From a virus: 55,018 nt of DNA. The position numbers were made by a program, and so were the translations under genes. The stretch is from positions 1 through 55,018 of the IMG/VR virus record IMGVR_UViG_3300048586_000930. One strand, 5' to 3'. The notes beneath the pieces are model-generated. The model worked only from the letters and a program-made list of their open reading frames with translations, ran no database searches and was not told the DNA's origin. How positions within the stretch are numbered: position 1 is the first letter of the stretch; each line of letters starts with the position of its first letter. Of this stretch, positions 8,910 to 16,008 are shown piece by piece.

Positions 8910-9494
8910 ATGAGAGAGAAACAGCAATCGCAGGCACATCTTCCTGAAAAATGGGATGAACATCAGGTCCGCGCGGCACTGGCGGCGGCTCGCTTCCACG
9001 CCGCGCGTTTCGCCCGGCAGCGTCGCCTGGCCCGGGAGGACCGGGAGGACCTGACCCAGGACATCCTGCTGGTCATCCTTGAGGCGGGCCAGCGCTTCGA
9101 CGTTACGCGGGCGTCCTGGGCCACCTTCGTCGCTGTGCTCGCGCGGCGTGCCGTCATCGATCGCGCGCGGCAGCCATCGCCGCCGGCGTGCGTGTCCCTC
9201 GATGGCGAGTTCGCTGCAGACATCCGTAGTTCCCTCGTGGTGCCGCAGGCAGATCCCGACATCGGCATCGCATTCGGGCGCGTCGGCGAGGATCTACCGC
9301 CGGCACCGCGAGCGCTGCTGCGGCGGATCATCCTGTACCGTGATGTCGCGGCAGCGCGCGACGCCGGCGCTGCCTCTCCCGCCACCTTCTATCGCGAGCT
9401 CCACGACCTGCGCTGCTGGCTGCGCGCGCTCGGTGTCCGCCCTGCGGCAGCAGCATCCGTGCGTGGGACGGCGCCGATGCGATCGGGGCCGTGA
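8910..9494 (+). CDS. Sigma-70/ECF-like factor, first gene of the rightward operon
   Basis: A 194-residue protein starting at ATG after a GGAAGG-containing leader. Residues about 40-90 match sigma region 2 (REDLTQDILLVILEAGQRF and then WATFVAVLARRAVIDRAR), and a C-terminal segment (about 135-170) could be region 4. It faces the repressor operon across the operator region, the position of a lytic switch gene. Redirecting RNA polymerase to phage promoters is a plausible role; the sigma assignment is moderate because region 4 is weak. Confidence 0.65.
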   Translation: MREKQQSQAHLPEKWDEHQVRAALAAARFHAARFARQRRLAREDREDLTQDILLVILEAGQRFDVTRASWATFVAVLARRAVIDRARQPSPPACVSLDGEFAADIRSSLVVPQADPDIGIAFGRVGEDLPPAPRALLRRIILYRDVAAARDAGAASPATFYRELHDLRCWLRALGVRPAAAASVRGTAPMRSGP

Positions 9495-9559
9495 GAAGGA
9501 TTTCGCGCGGATCCGTAATTAACAAAGACAGCACCACGCGTCGAAGGGAGCCCCACACG

Positions 9560-9943
9560 ATGCGCTTCTCATCCCCTGAACTGCTCTCGACCGCACTCAT
9601 GTCGAGCATCGAGGATCTGCTCGATGTCGTGATGACGGAAAACGGCCTGTGCGATCGCTTTGCCGATGCGTCACCCGGCGATGGCATCGTCTACCACATT
9701 GGCCTACTGGCCCGTGATCGCGACAAAGCCGCGTCCGAACTGTCGGCCGAGCGGCGCGAGGATCTCGAAGCCGTCGCGCGGCGCGTCTGGGCGATGGCGG
9801 AAGCCGGCCTCGGTCATCTCGTGCAGCGCCGCGTCGCCGAAGGGCGCTGCGCCTATCTGCTGGTCGTCCGGCCAAGGCCGCTCAGCGCGCGGAGCGCTGC
9901 TGGCTACGCGCTGGCCGACCTCCTCGGCCGGGAGGCGGCGTGA
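9560..9943 (+). CDS. Early hypothetical protein, 127 aa
   Basis: Acidic, helical protein of unknown family. The ATG at 9560 follows a GAAGGGAG ribosome site; an internal ATG (MSSIEDLL) is a possible alternative. It ends in a TGATG overlap with the nuclease-like gene downstream, placing it in the early operon. Confidence 0.6.
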   Translation: MRFSSPELLSTALMSSIEDLLDVVMTENGLCDRFADASPGDGIVYHIGLLARDRDKAASELSAERREDLEAVARRVWAMAEAGLGHLVQRRVAEGRCAYLLVVRPRPLSARSAAGYALADLLGREAA

Positions 9944-10368
9944 TGGGCAAACCCTCCCGCGATAAGGGATTGCGCCGCGAGCGCGCCATCGTCGAGCTGC
10001 ACGTCAAGTGCGGCATCCGGGCCGAGCGCGTGCCGCTCTCCGGCGCCCTGCGCTATCGCGGCAACGGCGCCGACGTGGATCTCTACGTCCGCGGACCCGA
10101 GCCGCTCAAGGCAGAGGTCAAGGCGCGCGGCGAGGGCAGCGGCTTCCGCACGCTGGAGCGCTGGCTCGGCAGTAACGACGTGCTGTTTCTCATCCGCGAT
10201 CGCGCGACGCCCCTGGTGGTGGTGCCGTTGCATGTCTGGATGGAGATCATCCGCCTCAGCGCCGCGCAGGCGGACCCAGATGCCGCGCGCGATCGTGCCC
10301 ACCGCGCGCGCCAGGCCGAGGAAGGCCCGCTGCCGCCGGCCGACGCGATCGCAGAGGTGACGCTGTGA
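9943..10368 (+). CDS. Hjc-like PD-(D/E)xK Holliday junction resolvase-type nuclease
   Basis: A 141-residue protein with the small archaeal-type resolvase pattern: an N-terminal E13 in LRRERAIVE, D44-V-D46 after a glycine turn, and E58-V-K60. A beta-rich VLFLIRDRATPLVVV strand pair follows. It could resolve branched DNA made by the annealing/recombination genes downstream. Start ATG overlaps the preceding stop; a GTG three bases upstream is the alternative. Family call rests on motif spacing only. Confidence 0.65.
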   Translation: MGKPSRDKGLRRERAIVELHVKCGIRAERVPLSGALRYRGNGADVDLYVRGPEPLKAEVKARGEGSGFRTLERWLGSNDVLFLIRDRATPLVVVPLHVWMEIIRLSAAQADPDAARDRAHRARQAEEGPLPPADAIAEVTL

Positions 10369-10493
10369 GCCCACGCAGCACCCTCCGCCCGCGCGCCATC
10401 GGCGAAGCCCTCCGCAGCCTGGCCAGTGGCGCGCTGCTGGCCGGCGGCTTCATCGCGCTCTGCTGGTTCGCCGGCTTGGTGACCATCCGATGA
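10365..10493 (+). CDS. Small membrane protein, 42 aa
   Basis: GTG-initiated frame overlapping the nuclease stop (GTGA) and ending in an ATGA overlap with the next gene. A basic N-terminus precedes one hydrophobic stretch (residues about 22-38, LLAGGFIALCWFAGLV). The tight couplings on both sides support it as a real gene; function unknown. Confidence 0.5.
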   Translation: MSPRSTLRPRAIGEALRSLASGALLAGGFIALCWFAGLVTIR

Positions 10494-10999
10494 GCACCAC
10501 CCCCTCAACCAACAGGTCCACTATGACCAATCGAACGACTCTGGCGCAGCTGCGCGAGATGGACGTTGCGGCGGCGGCTTGCCTGCCCGTCGATCATCTG
10601 GCGCTGCTGCTGGGAGAGGTCGGGGCGCTGAAGGCCGACGCCAAGCACCTCTCCGACCTGCTCCACGACGCGCTGCATGCCCGCTACGGCGAATCCGCCG
10701 CGGCGGCCCGTCGTGCCGAGGGCAAGGACACCGGCCGTGTCCGCATCGCGGATGACGCCTTCGAGGTCGTCGCCGACCTCCCGAAGAAGGCAGCGTGGGA
10801 CCAGCCGAAGCTGGCCACGGCCGTCGCCACCATCGTCGCGTGGGGCGAGGACCCCGCGGATTACGTCACCACCGAGATCCGCGTGCCGGAGAGCCGCTTC
10901 ACGGCCTGGCCGCCGCGCATCCGCGCGGTCTTCGAGCCGGCGCGCACCGTCGCCACCGGCCGTCCCTCCTACACCCTCGAACGGAAGGACGCCGCGTGA
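10490..10999 (+). CDS. Early phage hypothetical protein, 169 aa
   Basis: Helical N-terminus followed by a conserved-looking C-terminal part (PADYVTTEIRVPESRF and WPPRIRAVFEPARTV). Proteins with this C-terminus are found next to Sak4-like and DUF669 genes in alphaproteobacterial phages; no activity is known to me. A second ATG at codon 12 (MTNRTTLAQL) is an alternative start. Overlaps the next gene by one base. Confidence 0.65.
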   Translation: MSTTPSTNRSTMTNRTTLAQLREMDVAAAACLPVDHLALLLGEVGALKADAKHLSDLLHDALHARYGESAAAARRAEGKDTGRVRIADDAFEVVADLPKKAAWDQPKLATAVATIVAWGEDPADYVTTEIRVPESRFTAWPPRIRAVFEPARTVATGRPSYTLERKDAA

Positions 11000-11187
11000 T
11001 GGCGCACGAACTCCGCATCCAGGTCGTCATCCCGCTGCAGGGTGATGCCGTCGCCCGCGCGAAGGACGTCGCCGCCTTCGAGCCGACGCTCGACAGCTTC
11101 ACCGAAGTCGTCGCGCGCGCCGGCGGCGACATCAAGGTCGACGTCATCAAGGCCAAGCCGCGTGCCGCGAAGCAGGAGGCGCATTGA
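10999..11187 (+). CDS. Small early protein, 62 aa
   Basis: Begins at an ATG overlapping the previous stop (TGATG) and ends the same way against the Sak4-like gene. The sequence has a strand-helix look with a lysine-rich end (VDVIKAKPRAAKQEAH). No family recognised; couplings support a real gene. Confidence 0.55.
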   Translation: MAHELRIQVVIPLQGDAVARAKDVAAFEPTLDSFTEVVARAGGDIKVDVIKAKPRAAKQEAH

Positions 11188-11978
11188 TGGCGATCTCCCT
11201 CGCATCCCTGCGGCGCGGTGGCGATGCGCGTCCGCCACGGCTGCTCACCTATGGTGTGGCCGGTGTCGGCAAGACGCTCTTCGCGACCTCCGCGCCGCGG
11301 CCTGTTGTCGTTCAGACCGAGGACGGGCTGGGCACGATCAGCGCCTCCACCTTCGGCGTGCTGCGCAGCTTCGACGCGGTGATGGAGGCGCTCGGCAGCC
11401 TCTACACCGAGGCGCACGACTTCGAGACGCTGGTGGTGGACAGCCTCGATTGGCTGGAACCGTTGGTCTGGCAGCACACGGCGCAGACGCACAACCAGCC
11501 GGACATCGAGTCCTTCGGCTATGGCAAGGGGTACCTCGCCGCGCTTGATACCTGGCGCAGCTTCCTCGACGGCGTGAACGCGCTGCGTGACGAGCGTGGC
11601 ATGGGCGTGATCCTCATCGCGCACGCCGAGATCAAGCGCTTCGACAGCCCCGAGACGGAACCCTACGACCGGTACCAGCCGAAGCTCCATCGCAGCGCCT
11701 CCGCGCTGGTGCAGGAGCATGTCGATGCCGTGCTCTTCGCGAACTATCGCGTCAGCACGCTGAAGTCGGACGTAGGCTTCAACAAGAAGGTGGTCCGCGG
11801 CGTGAGCGGCGGCGATCGCCTGCTGCACACCGTCGAGCGGCCGGCCTTCCTCGCAAAGAACCGCTTCGGGCTGCCCGAGACGCTGCCGCTGTCCTGGCCC
11901 GAGCTCGCCGCCGGCATCCCCTTCTACGCGACGCCGCGCAGCGCCGCTCCCGCCTCCACCACCGAAGCCCGGAGCTGA
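11187..11978 (+). CDS. Sak4-like RecA-core ATPase (phage single-strand annealing/recombination)
   Basis: A 263-residue P-loop protein with Walker A GVAGVGKT at residues 23-30 and a Walker B-like LVVDSLDWLE around 92-101. The compact RecA core without a full RecA C-terminal domain, followed directly by a DUF669 gene, is the usual Sak4 setting. These ATPases work with single-strand binding proteins in phage recombination. The TTG three bases earlier is a possible but weaker start. Confidence 0.75.
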   Translation: MAISLASLRRGGDARPPRLLTYGVAGVGKTLFATSAPRPVVVQTEDGLGTISASTFGVLRSFDAVMEALGSLYTEAHDFETLVVDSLDWLEPLVWQHTAQTHNQPDIESFGYGKGYLAALDTWRSFLDGVNALRDERGMGVILIAHAEIKRFDSPETEPYDRYQPKLHRSASALVQEHVDAVLFANYRVSTLKSDVGFNKKVVRGVSGGDRLLHTVERPAFLAKNRFGLPETLPLSWPELAAGIPFYATPRSAAPASTTEARS

Positions 11979-11981
11979 CCC

Positions 11982-12521
11982 ATGGCATCCCTCAATGGAA
12001 CCTTCGACGCGACCGAAGTCGCCCCCGCCGTCCCGCTCGAGGTGCTGCCGCCCGGCAAGTACCTCGCGCATCTGATCGAGAGCGAGATGCTGCCGACCAA
12101 GGCCGGCGATGGGCAGCTGCTCAAGCTGGTGTTCGAGGTGCTGGAAGGCCCCTCCGCGCGCCGGAAGATCTTCGATCAGCTGAACCTGGTGAACCGCAAC
12201 GAGCAGACGGTGGAGATCGCGCAGCGCACGCTGTCGGCCATCTGCCACGCGGTCGGCCAGGTGCATGTCAGCGACAGCGAGCAGCTGCACTTCAAGCCGC
12301 TGATCGTGACGCTGAAGGTCGAGCCGGCCGGCAACGACAAGTACGGCGTCTATCGCGAGGCGCGGAACAAGGTGAGCGGGTACTCCGCCGCGAATACCGG
12401 CGCCGCCACCGGGACGGCCCCGCGCCCGACCAGCCCAGGGTCCCGCCCGGCCGCCGCAGCGCCTCCGCCGGCCGCTCGGACCGGTGCCGCGGCCACCCCG
12501 CCCTGGCGCCGCAATGCCTGA
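11982..12521 (+). CDS. DUF669 protein (likely ssDNA-binding partner)
   Basis: A 179-residue protein whose first 130 residues match DUF669: GTFDATEVAP, LPPGKYLAHL and a beta-rich core resembling an OB-type fold. A flexible Pro/Ala/Thr-rich tail follows, reminiscent of SSB tails. It starts three bases after the Sak4-like stop. The probable role is binding single-stranded DNA for the annealing ATPase; that partnership is inferred from consistent neighbourhood. Confidence 0.75.
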   Translation: MASLNGTFDATEVAPAVPLEVLPPGKYLAHLIESEMLPTKAGDGQLLKLVFEVLEGPSARRKIFDQLNLVNRNEQTVEIAQRTLSAICHAVGQVHVSDSEQLHFKPLIVTLKVEPAGNDKYGVYREARNKVSGYSAANTGAATGTAPRPTSPGSRPAAAAPPPAARTGAAATPPWRRNA

Positions 12522-12579
12522 TCTTCAGCCGGCAGGCGATCTGCCTGCCGGCCTCCCTTCCTCCATCCAGGATCAGGTC

Positions 12580-13680
12580 ATGGCTGCCCTTCCTCCGCCC
12601 GCGTCCCCCACCGTCACCGCCATCTACGCGTCCTATGAGGCGGCGGCGGATCGCGGCTATCGCGCGCATCTCGGCGCCTCGCTGATCGGCACCGAATGCG
12701 AGCGCGCCATCTGGTATTCCTTCCGCTGGGCCACCCGCGCCCGGCACACCGGCCGGCTGCTGCGGCTGTTCGACACCGGCAATCTGGCCGAGGCTCGCTT
12801 TGTCGCCGACCTGCGCCGCATCGGCGTCACCGTCCTGGACCTGGATCCCGCGACGGGGCGCCAGTGGAACCTGCGCGATGCCTCCGGCCACTTCGGCGGC
12901 AGCATGGATGCCGTTGTGATCGGACTACCCGAGGCGCCGGGCACCTGGCACGTCTGCGAGTTCAAGACGCACAGCGCCAAGTCCTTCGCCAAGCTGAAGG
13001 CCGAGGGCGTCGCCGCCTCCAAGCCGCTGCACTGGGCGCAGATGCAGGCGTACATGCATCTCGCCGGCCTCGATCGGGCCTTCTATCTGGCGGTCGGCAA
13101 GGACACGGACGAGCTATACCAGGAGCGCATCCGGCACGATGCCGAGGCCGGGCTGCGCATCCTGGCCAAGGCCGAGCGCATCATCGGCGCCGCGCGGCCG
13201 CCGGCCCGCATCAGCCAGGATCCCGCCTGGTGGCAGTGCCGCTTCTGCGACCACCACGCCGTCTGTCATGCCGGCGCGGCGCCGGAGCGGCATTGCCGGT
13301 CCTGCCTGCATGCCTCGCCCGCCCAGGGTGGGGACTGGCATTGCGCCCGGCACGCAGCCCCCCTCGACCGGCGCGACCAGGAGGCAGGATGCGCGGCGCA
13401 TCTCTACCTGCCGGACTTCGTGGCCGCCGAGCAGATCGACGCGGGCGAGGATTGGGTCAGCTATCGGATGCCGGATGGCACTGCATGGCGTGATGGCGTG
13501 CCCGCCGCGGCGCGGCCGGACATCGTCTCGCACCTGCCGTGCCGGATCTGCCGCAGCACGATCTATCGGGTCGGACCCGGCAAGGGGCCGCACATCGCCG
13601 ATCTGATCTGCACCGGCTGCGAGGTGGGCGGGCGCTGGCTCAGCAAGGTAGATGCCGCGGCGATGGGAGTGGCGGCATGA
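12580..13680 (+). CDS. Cas4/RecB-like PD-(D/E)xK exonuclease
   Basis: About 366 residues. Catalytic signature D110 in GGSMDAV and E127-F-K129, followed by the Q motif in WAQMQAYMHLAG. Cysteines at C40 (GTEC) and in the C-x2-C-rich segment near 222-248 could hold an iron-sulfur cluster as in Cas4/AddB, and another pair of Cys motifs sits near the C-terminus. It would supply 3' single strands for the Sak4/DUF669 pair. The chosen ATG has an AGGA site 7 bases upstream; a longer form from 12514 is possible. Confidence 0.75.
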   Translation: MAALPPPASPTVTAIYASYEAAADRGYRAHLGASLIGTECERAIWYSFRWATRARHTGRLLRLFDTGNLAEARFVADLRRIGVTVLDLDPATGRQWNLRDASGHFGGSMDAVVIGLPEAPGTWHVCEFKTHSAKSFAKLKAEGVAASKPLHWAQMQAYMHLAGLDRAFYLAVGKDTDELYQERIRHDAEAGLRILAKAERIIGAARPPARISQDPAWWQCRFCDHHAVCHAGAAPERHCRSCLHASPAQGGDWHCARHAAPLDRRDQEAGCAAHLYLPDFVAAEQIDAGEDWVSYRMPDGTAWRDGVPAAARPDIVSHLPCRICRSTIYRVGPGKGPHIADLICTGCEVGGRWLSKVDAAAMGVAA

Positions 13681-15260
13681 CCCTCTCGCTCCGCCCCTAT
13701 CAGCGCGCCGCCATCGAGGCGCTCTACGACTACTTCTCGGCCAGCAGCGGCAACCCGCTGGTCGTTATGCCGACCGGCACGGGCAAAAGCCTGTGCATCG
13801 CCGGCTTTACGCGCGAGGCCATCGCCGCCTACGGCGACACCCGCGTGCTGATCCTCACCCACGTGAAGGAGCTCATCCAGCAGAACTTCATGGCGCTGCT
13901 GCGCGCCTGGCCGGAGGCGCCGGCCGGCATCTACTCGGCCGGGCTGTCGCGCCGCGACATTCACGCGCAGATCCTGTTCGCCGGCATCCAGTCGATACAC
14001 CGCCACGCGCGGCAGGTGCAGCGCTGCGATCTGGTCCTGATCGACGAGGCGCATCTGCTCGGCCGCGGCGATAGCGGCATGTACCGCTCCTTCCTGGCGC
14101 AGCTGAACGAGATCAACGCAGGCCTGCTTAAGGTCGTCGGCTTCACGGCGACACCGTATCGCCTCGACAGCGGCATGCTGCATGAGGGGAAGGATCGGCT
14201 CTTCACCGACATCGCCTTCCAGGTGCCGGTGCTGGAAATGATCCAGCAGGGTTACCTCTGCCCCGTCGTCCCCAAGCAGACCTCGACGCAGCTCGACGTC
14301 GGTGGCGTCGGCACCCGCGGCGGCGAATTCATCGCCAAGGATCTTGAGGCGGCAGTGGACCGCGACGAGGTCACGCGCGCCGCAGTGGCGGAGATCGTCC
14401 AGCACGGCGAGGGCCGCGGCTCCTGGCTGGTGTTCTGCTCGGGCGTCGCTCACGCCGGCCATGTCCGAGACGCCATCCGCGAGCATGGCATCTCCGCCGA
14501 GACGGTCACCGGCGACACGCCCGGCCCCGAGCGCGACGGCATCCTGGCCGCCTTCAAGGCGGGGCGCCTGCGCTGCGTCACCAACGCGAACGTCCTGACC
14601 ACCGGCTTCGACGCGCCCGGCACCGATCTCATCGCGCTGCTGCGTCCGACAAAGAGTGTCGGCCTCTACGTCCAGATGGTCGGCCGCGGCACGCGCCTCG
14701 CCGAGGGCAAGGACGACTGCCTCGTGCTGGATTTCGCCGGCAACACGGCGCGGCACGGTCCGATCGACACGGTCGACGGCCGGAAGAAGGAACCCGCCGG
14801 CGACGGCGAGGCACCGATCAAGGTCTGTCCCGAATGCCAGACCATCAACCATGCCAGCGCGCGGCGCTGCATCGAGTGCGACCACGAGTTCCCACCGCCG
14901 GTGGTGAAGGTAGCGCCGCAGGCGGCCTCCAACGCGCTGCTCTCGACGCAGATCCAGCCGTCCTGGTGCGACGTCACCGGGATCACCTATGCGCGCCATG
15001 ACAAGCCTGGGAAGCCAGCCTCGCTGCGGGTCACCTACGAATGCGGCCTGGCGCGGCACAGCGAGTGGGTCTGCTTCGAGCACACCGGCTTTCCGCGGGA
15101 CAAGGCGGTGGGCTGGTGGCGGCGGCGTGCCGGCAATCTGCCGCCCCCCGCCACCGTCGATGCGGCGCTGGAGCAGCTGGATCAGCTGCGGCGGCCCATC
15201 GCGATCCAGGTGCGGCCGGCGGGCCAGTACACCGAAATCGCCGCCGCGAGGTTCGTGTGA
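13677..15260 (+). CDS. DEAD/DEAH-box superfamily 2 helicase
   Basis: A 527-residue helicase beginning in an ATGA overlap with the exonuclease. Motif I PTGTGKS at 32-38, a DEAH box in LIDEAHLLG, FTATPYR motif III and QMVGRGTRLAEG motif VI are all visible. Beyond the helicase core lies a four-cysteine ribbon (CPEC...CIEC) and a DNA-binding-like C-terminal domain. It probably unwinds DNA for phage replication or recombination. Confidence 0.9.
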   Translation: MTLSLRPYQRAAIEALYDYFSASSGNPLVVMPTGTGKSLCIAGFTREAIAAYGDTRVLILTHVKELIQQNFMALLRAWPEAPAGIYSAGLSRRDIHAQILFAGIQSIHRHARQVQRCDLVLIDEAHLLGRGDSGMYRSFLAQLNEINAGLLKVVGFTATPYRLDSGMLHEGKDRLFTDIAFQVPVLEMIQQGYLCPVVPKQTSTQLDVGGVGTRGGEFIAKDLEAAVDRDEVTRAAVAEIVQHGEGRGSWLVFCSGVAHAGHVRDAIREHGISAETVTGDTPGPERDGILAAFKAGRLRCVTNANVLTTGFDAPGTDLIALLRPTKSVGLYVQMVGRGTRLAEGKDDCLVLDFAGNTARHGPIDTVDGRKKEPAGDGEAPIKVCPECQTINHASARRCIECDHEFPPPVVKVAPQAASNALLSTQIQPSWCDVTGITYARHDKPGKPASLRVTYECGLARHSEWVCFEHTGFPRDKAVGWWRRRAGNLPPPATVDAALEQLDQLRRPIAIQVRPAGQYTEIAAARFV

Positions 15261-15610
15261 GATGCGCCGCCTGTCGTCTCCGCACCGCCCGCGGCTTTGG
15301 CTGGTTCGATCCGCGCGTGCGGACCAGCGAGCCGCTGCCGGCCTGTTCCATGCGCTGCATGAGCGCGCTCTGCCGGAGGTGGGGCGTGGTTGATCCCGAC
15401 GAGCACGAGATCGCCGCGATCGCGGCGGCTAGCCCCATGGCAGGCGAATACCTGGAGAGCATCGGCAAGAGCGATCTCGCGGTGCTGACCGAGGCCGAGT
15501 GGCTGACGCTGCTGGAGGTGATCATCACCGCCTACCAGGACGAGCTCGCTCGCCTGCTGGATCACGGTCGTCATCCGGCGCCCCCGCTCGCTGCGGGTGG
15601 CCGGTCATGA
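15257..15610 (+). CDS. DUF6511 protein, 117 aa
   Basis: GTG start overlapping the helicase stop (GTGA). The N-terminus holds a treble-clef-like cysteine set (CAAC near the start, then CSMRC), followed by DPDEHEIAAIAAASPMAGEY and TEAEWLTLLEVIITAYQDEL, the pattern I associate with DUF6511. Function unknown; its place among replication genes is constant in related phages. Confidence 0.7.
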   Translation: MRCAACRLRTARGFGWFDPRVRTSEPLPACSMRCMSALCRRWGVVDPDEHEIAAIAAASPMAGEYLESIGKSDLAVLTEAEWLTLLEVIITAYQDELARLLDHGRHPAPPLAAGGRS

Positions 15611-16008
15611 GTGGCGTCACCTCGGCCCGAGAGGTCGCGCGCCGGCTCGGCATTTCGCACACCGCGATGCAGAAGGCTGAACGCGCCGGACGGATCGCGC
15701 GTGAGCCGAATGGCGCGTGGGACATCGAGAAGGTCCGGGCCGGGCTCGCGACCAAGGGCACCCCTGCGCCGCGCAAGCCCTATGGTCCACGCGCGACGCA
15801 GCCGCCCTGGGCGAGGGCTGCGCACCATCTCGGCGAGCTCGCGTCGGACATTCGCGGCCCCGCACGTGGGATCCACGCCGAGCTGGAGCGGGCACGCCAG
15901 GCGCTCGAACGCGCCGCCCGCCAGATGGCCGCGCTCTATCCTGAAATTCTGCGCCTGGAGCGCACGTGCGACGCCGCCATTGCCGCTCAGGAAGGAGGCA
16001 GCGAGTGA
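15607..16008 (+). CDS. HTH protein sharing the small-terminase DNA-binding domain
   Basis: A 133-residue protein with an N-terminal helix-turn-helix (residues 4-50: TSAREVARRLGISHTAMQKA then RIAREPNGAWDI) and a helical C-terminus (about 75-125). The N-terminal domain is clearly homologous to the first 50 residues of the small terminase at 25325. Starts in an ATGA overlap and precedes the primase-helicase gene; a role in origin or pac-site binding is possible. Confidence 0.65.
   Translation: MSGVTSAREVARRLGISHTAMQKAERAGRIAREPNGAWDIEKVRAGLATKGTPAPRKPYGPRATQPPWARAAHHLGELASDIRGPARGIHAELERARQALERAARQMAALYPEILRLERTCDAAIAAQEGGSE

Noticed and set aside
15262-15393. 43-codon ATG frame directly after the helicase
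   Set aside because: It overlaps the DUF6511 gene in another frame; the GTG-initiated DUF6511 frame has cysteine motifs and coupling to the helicase, the short frame has neither.
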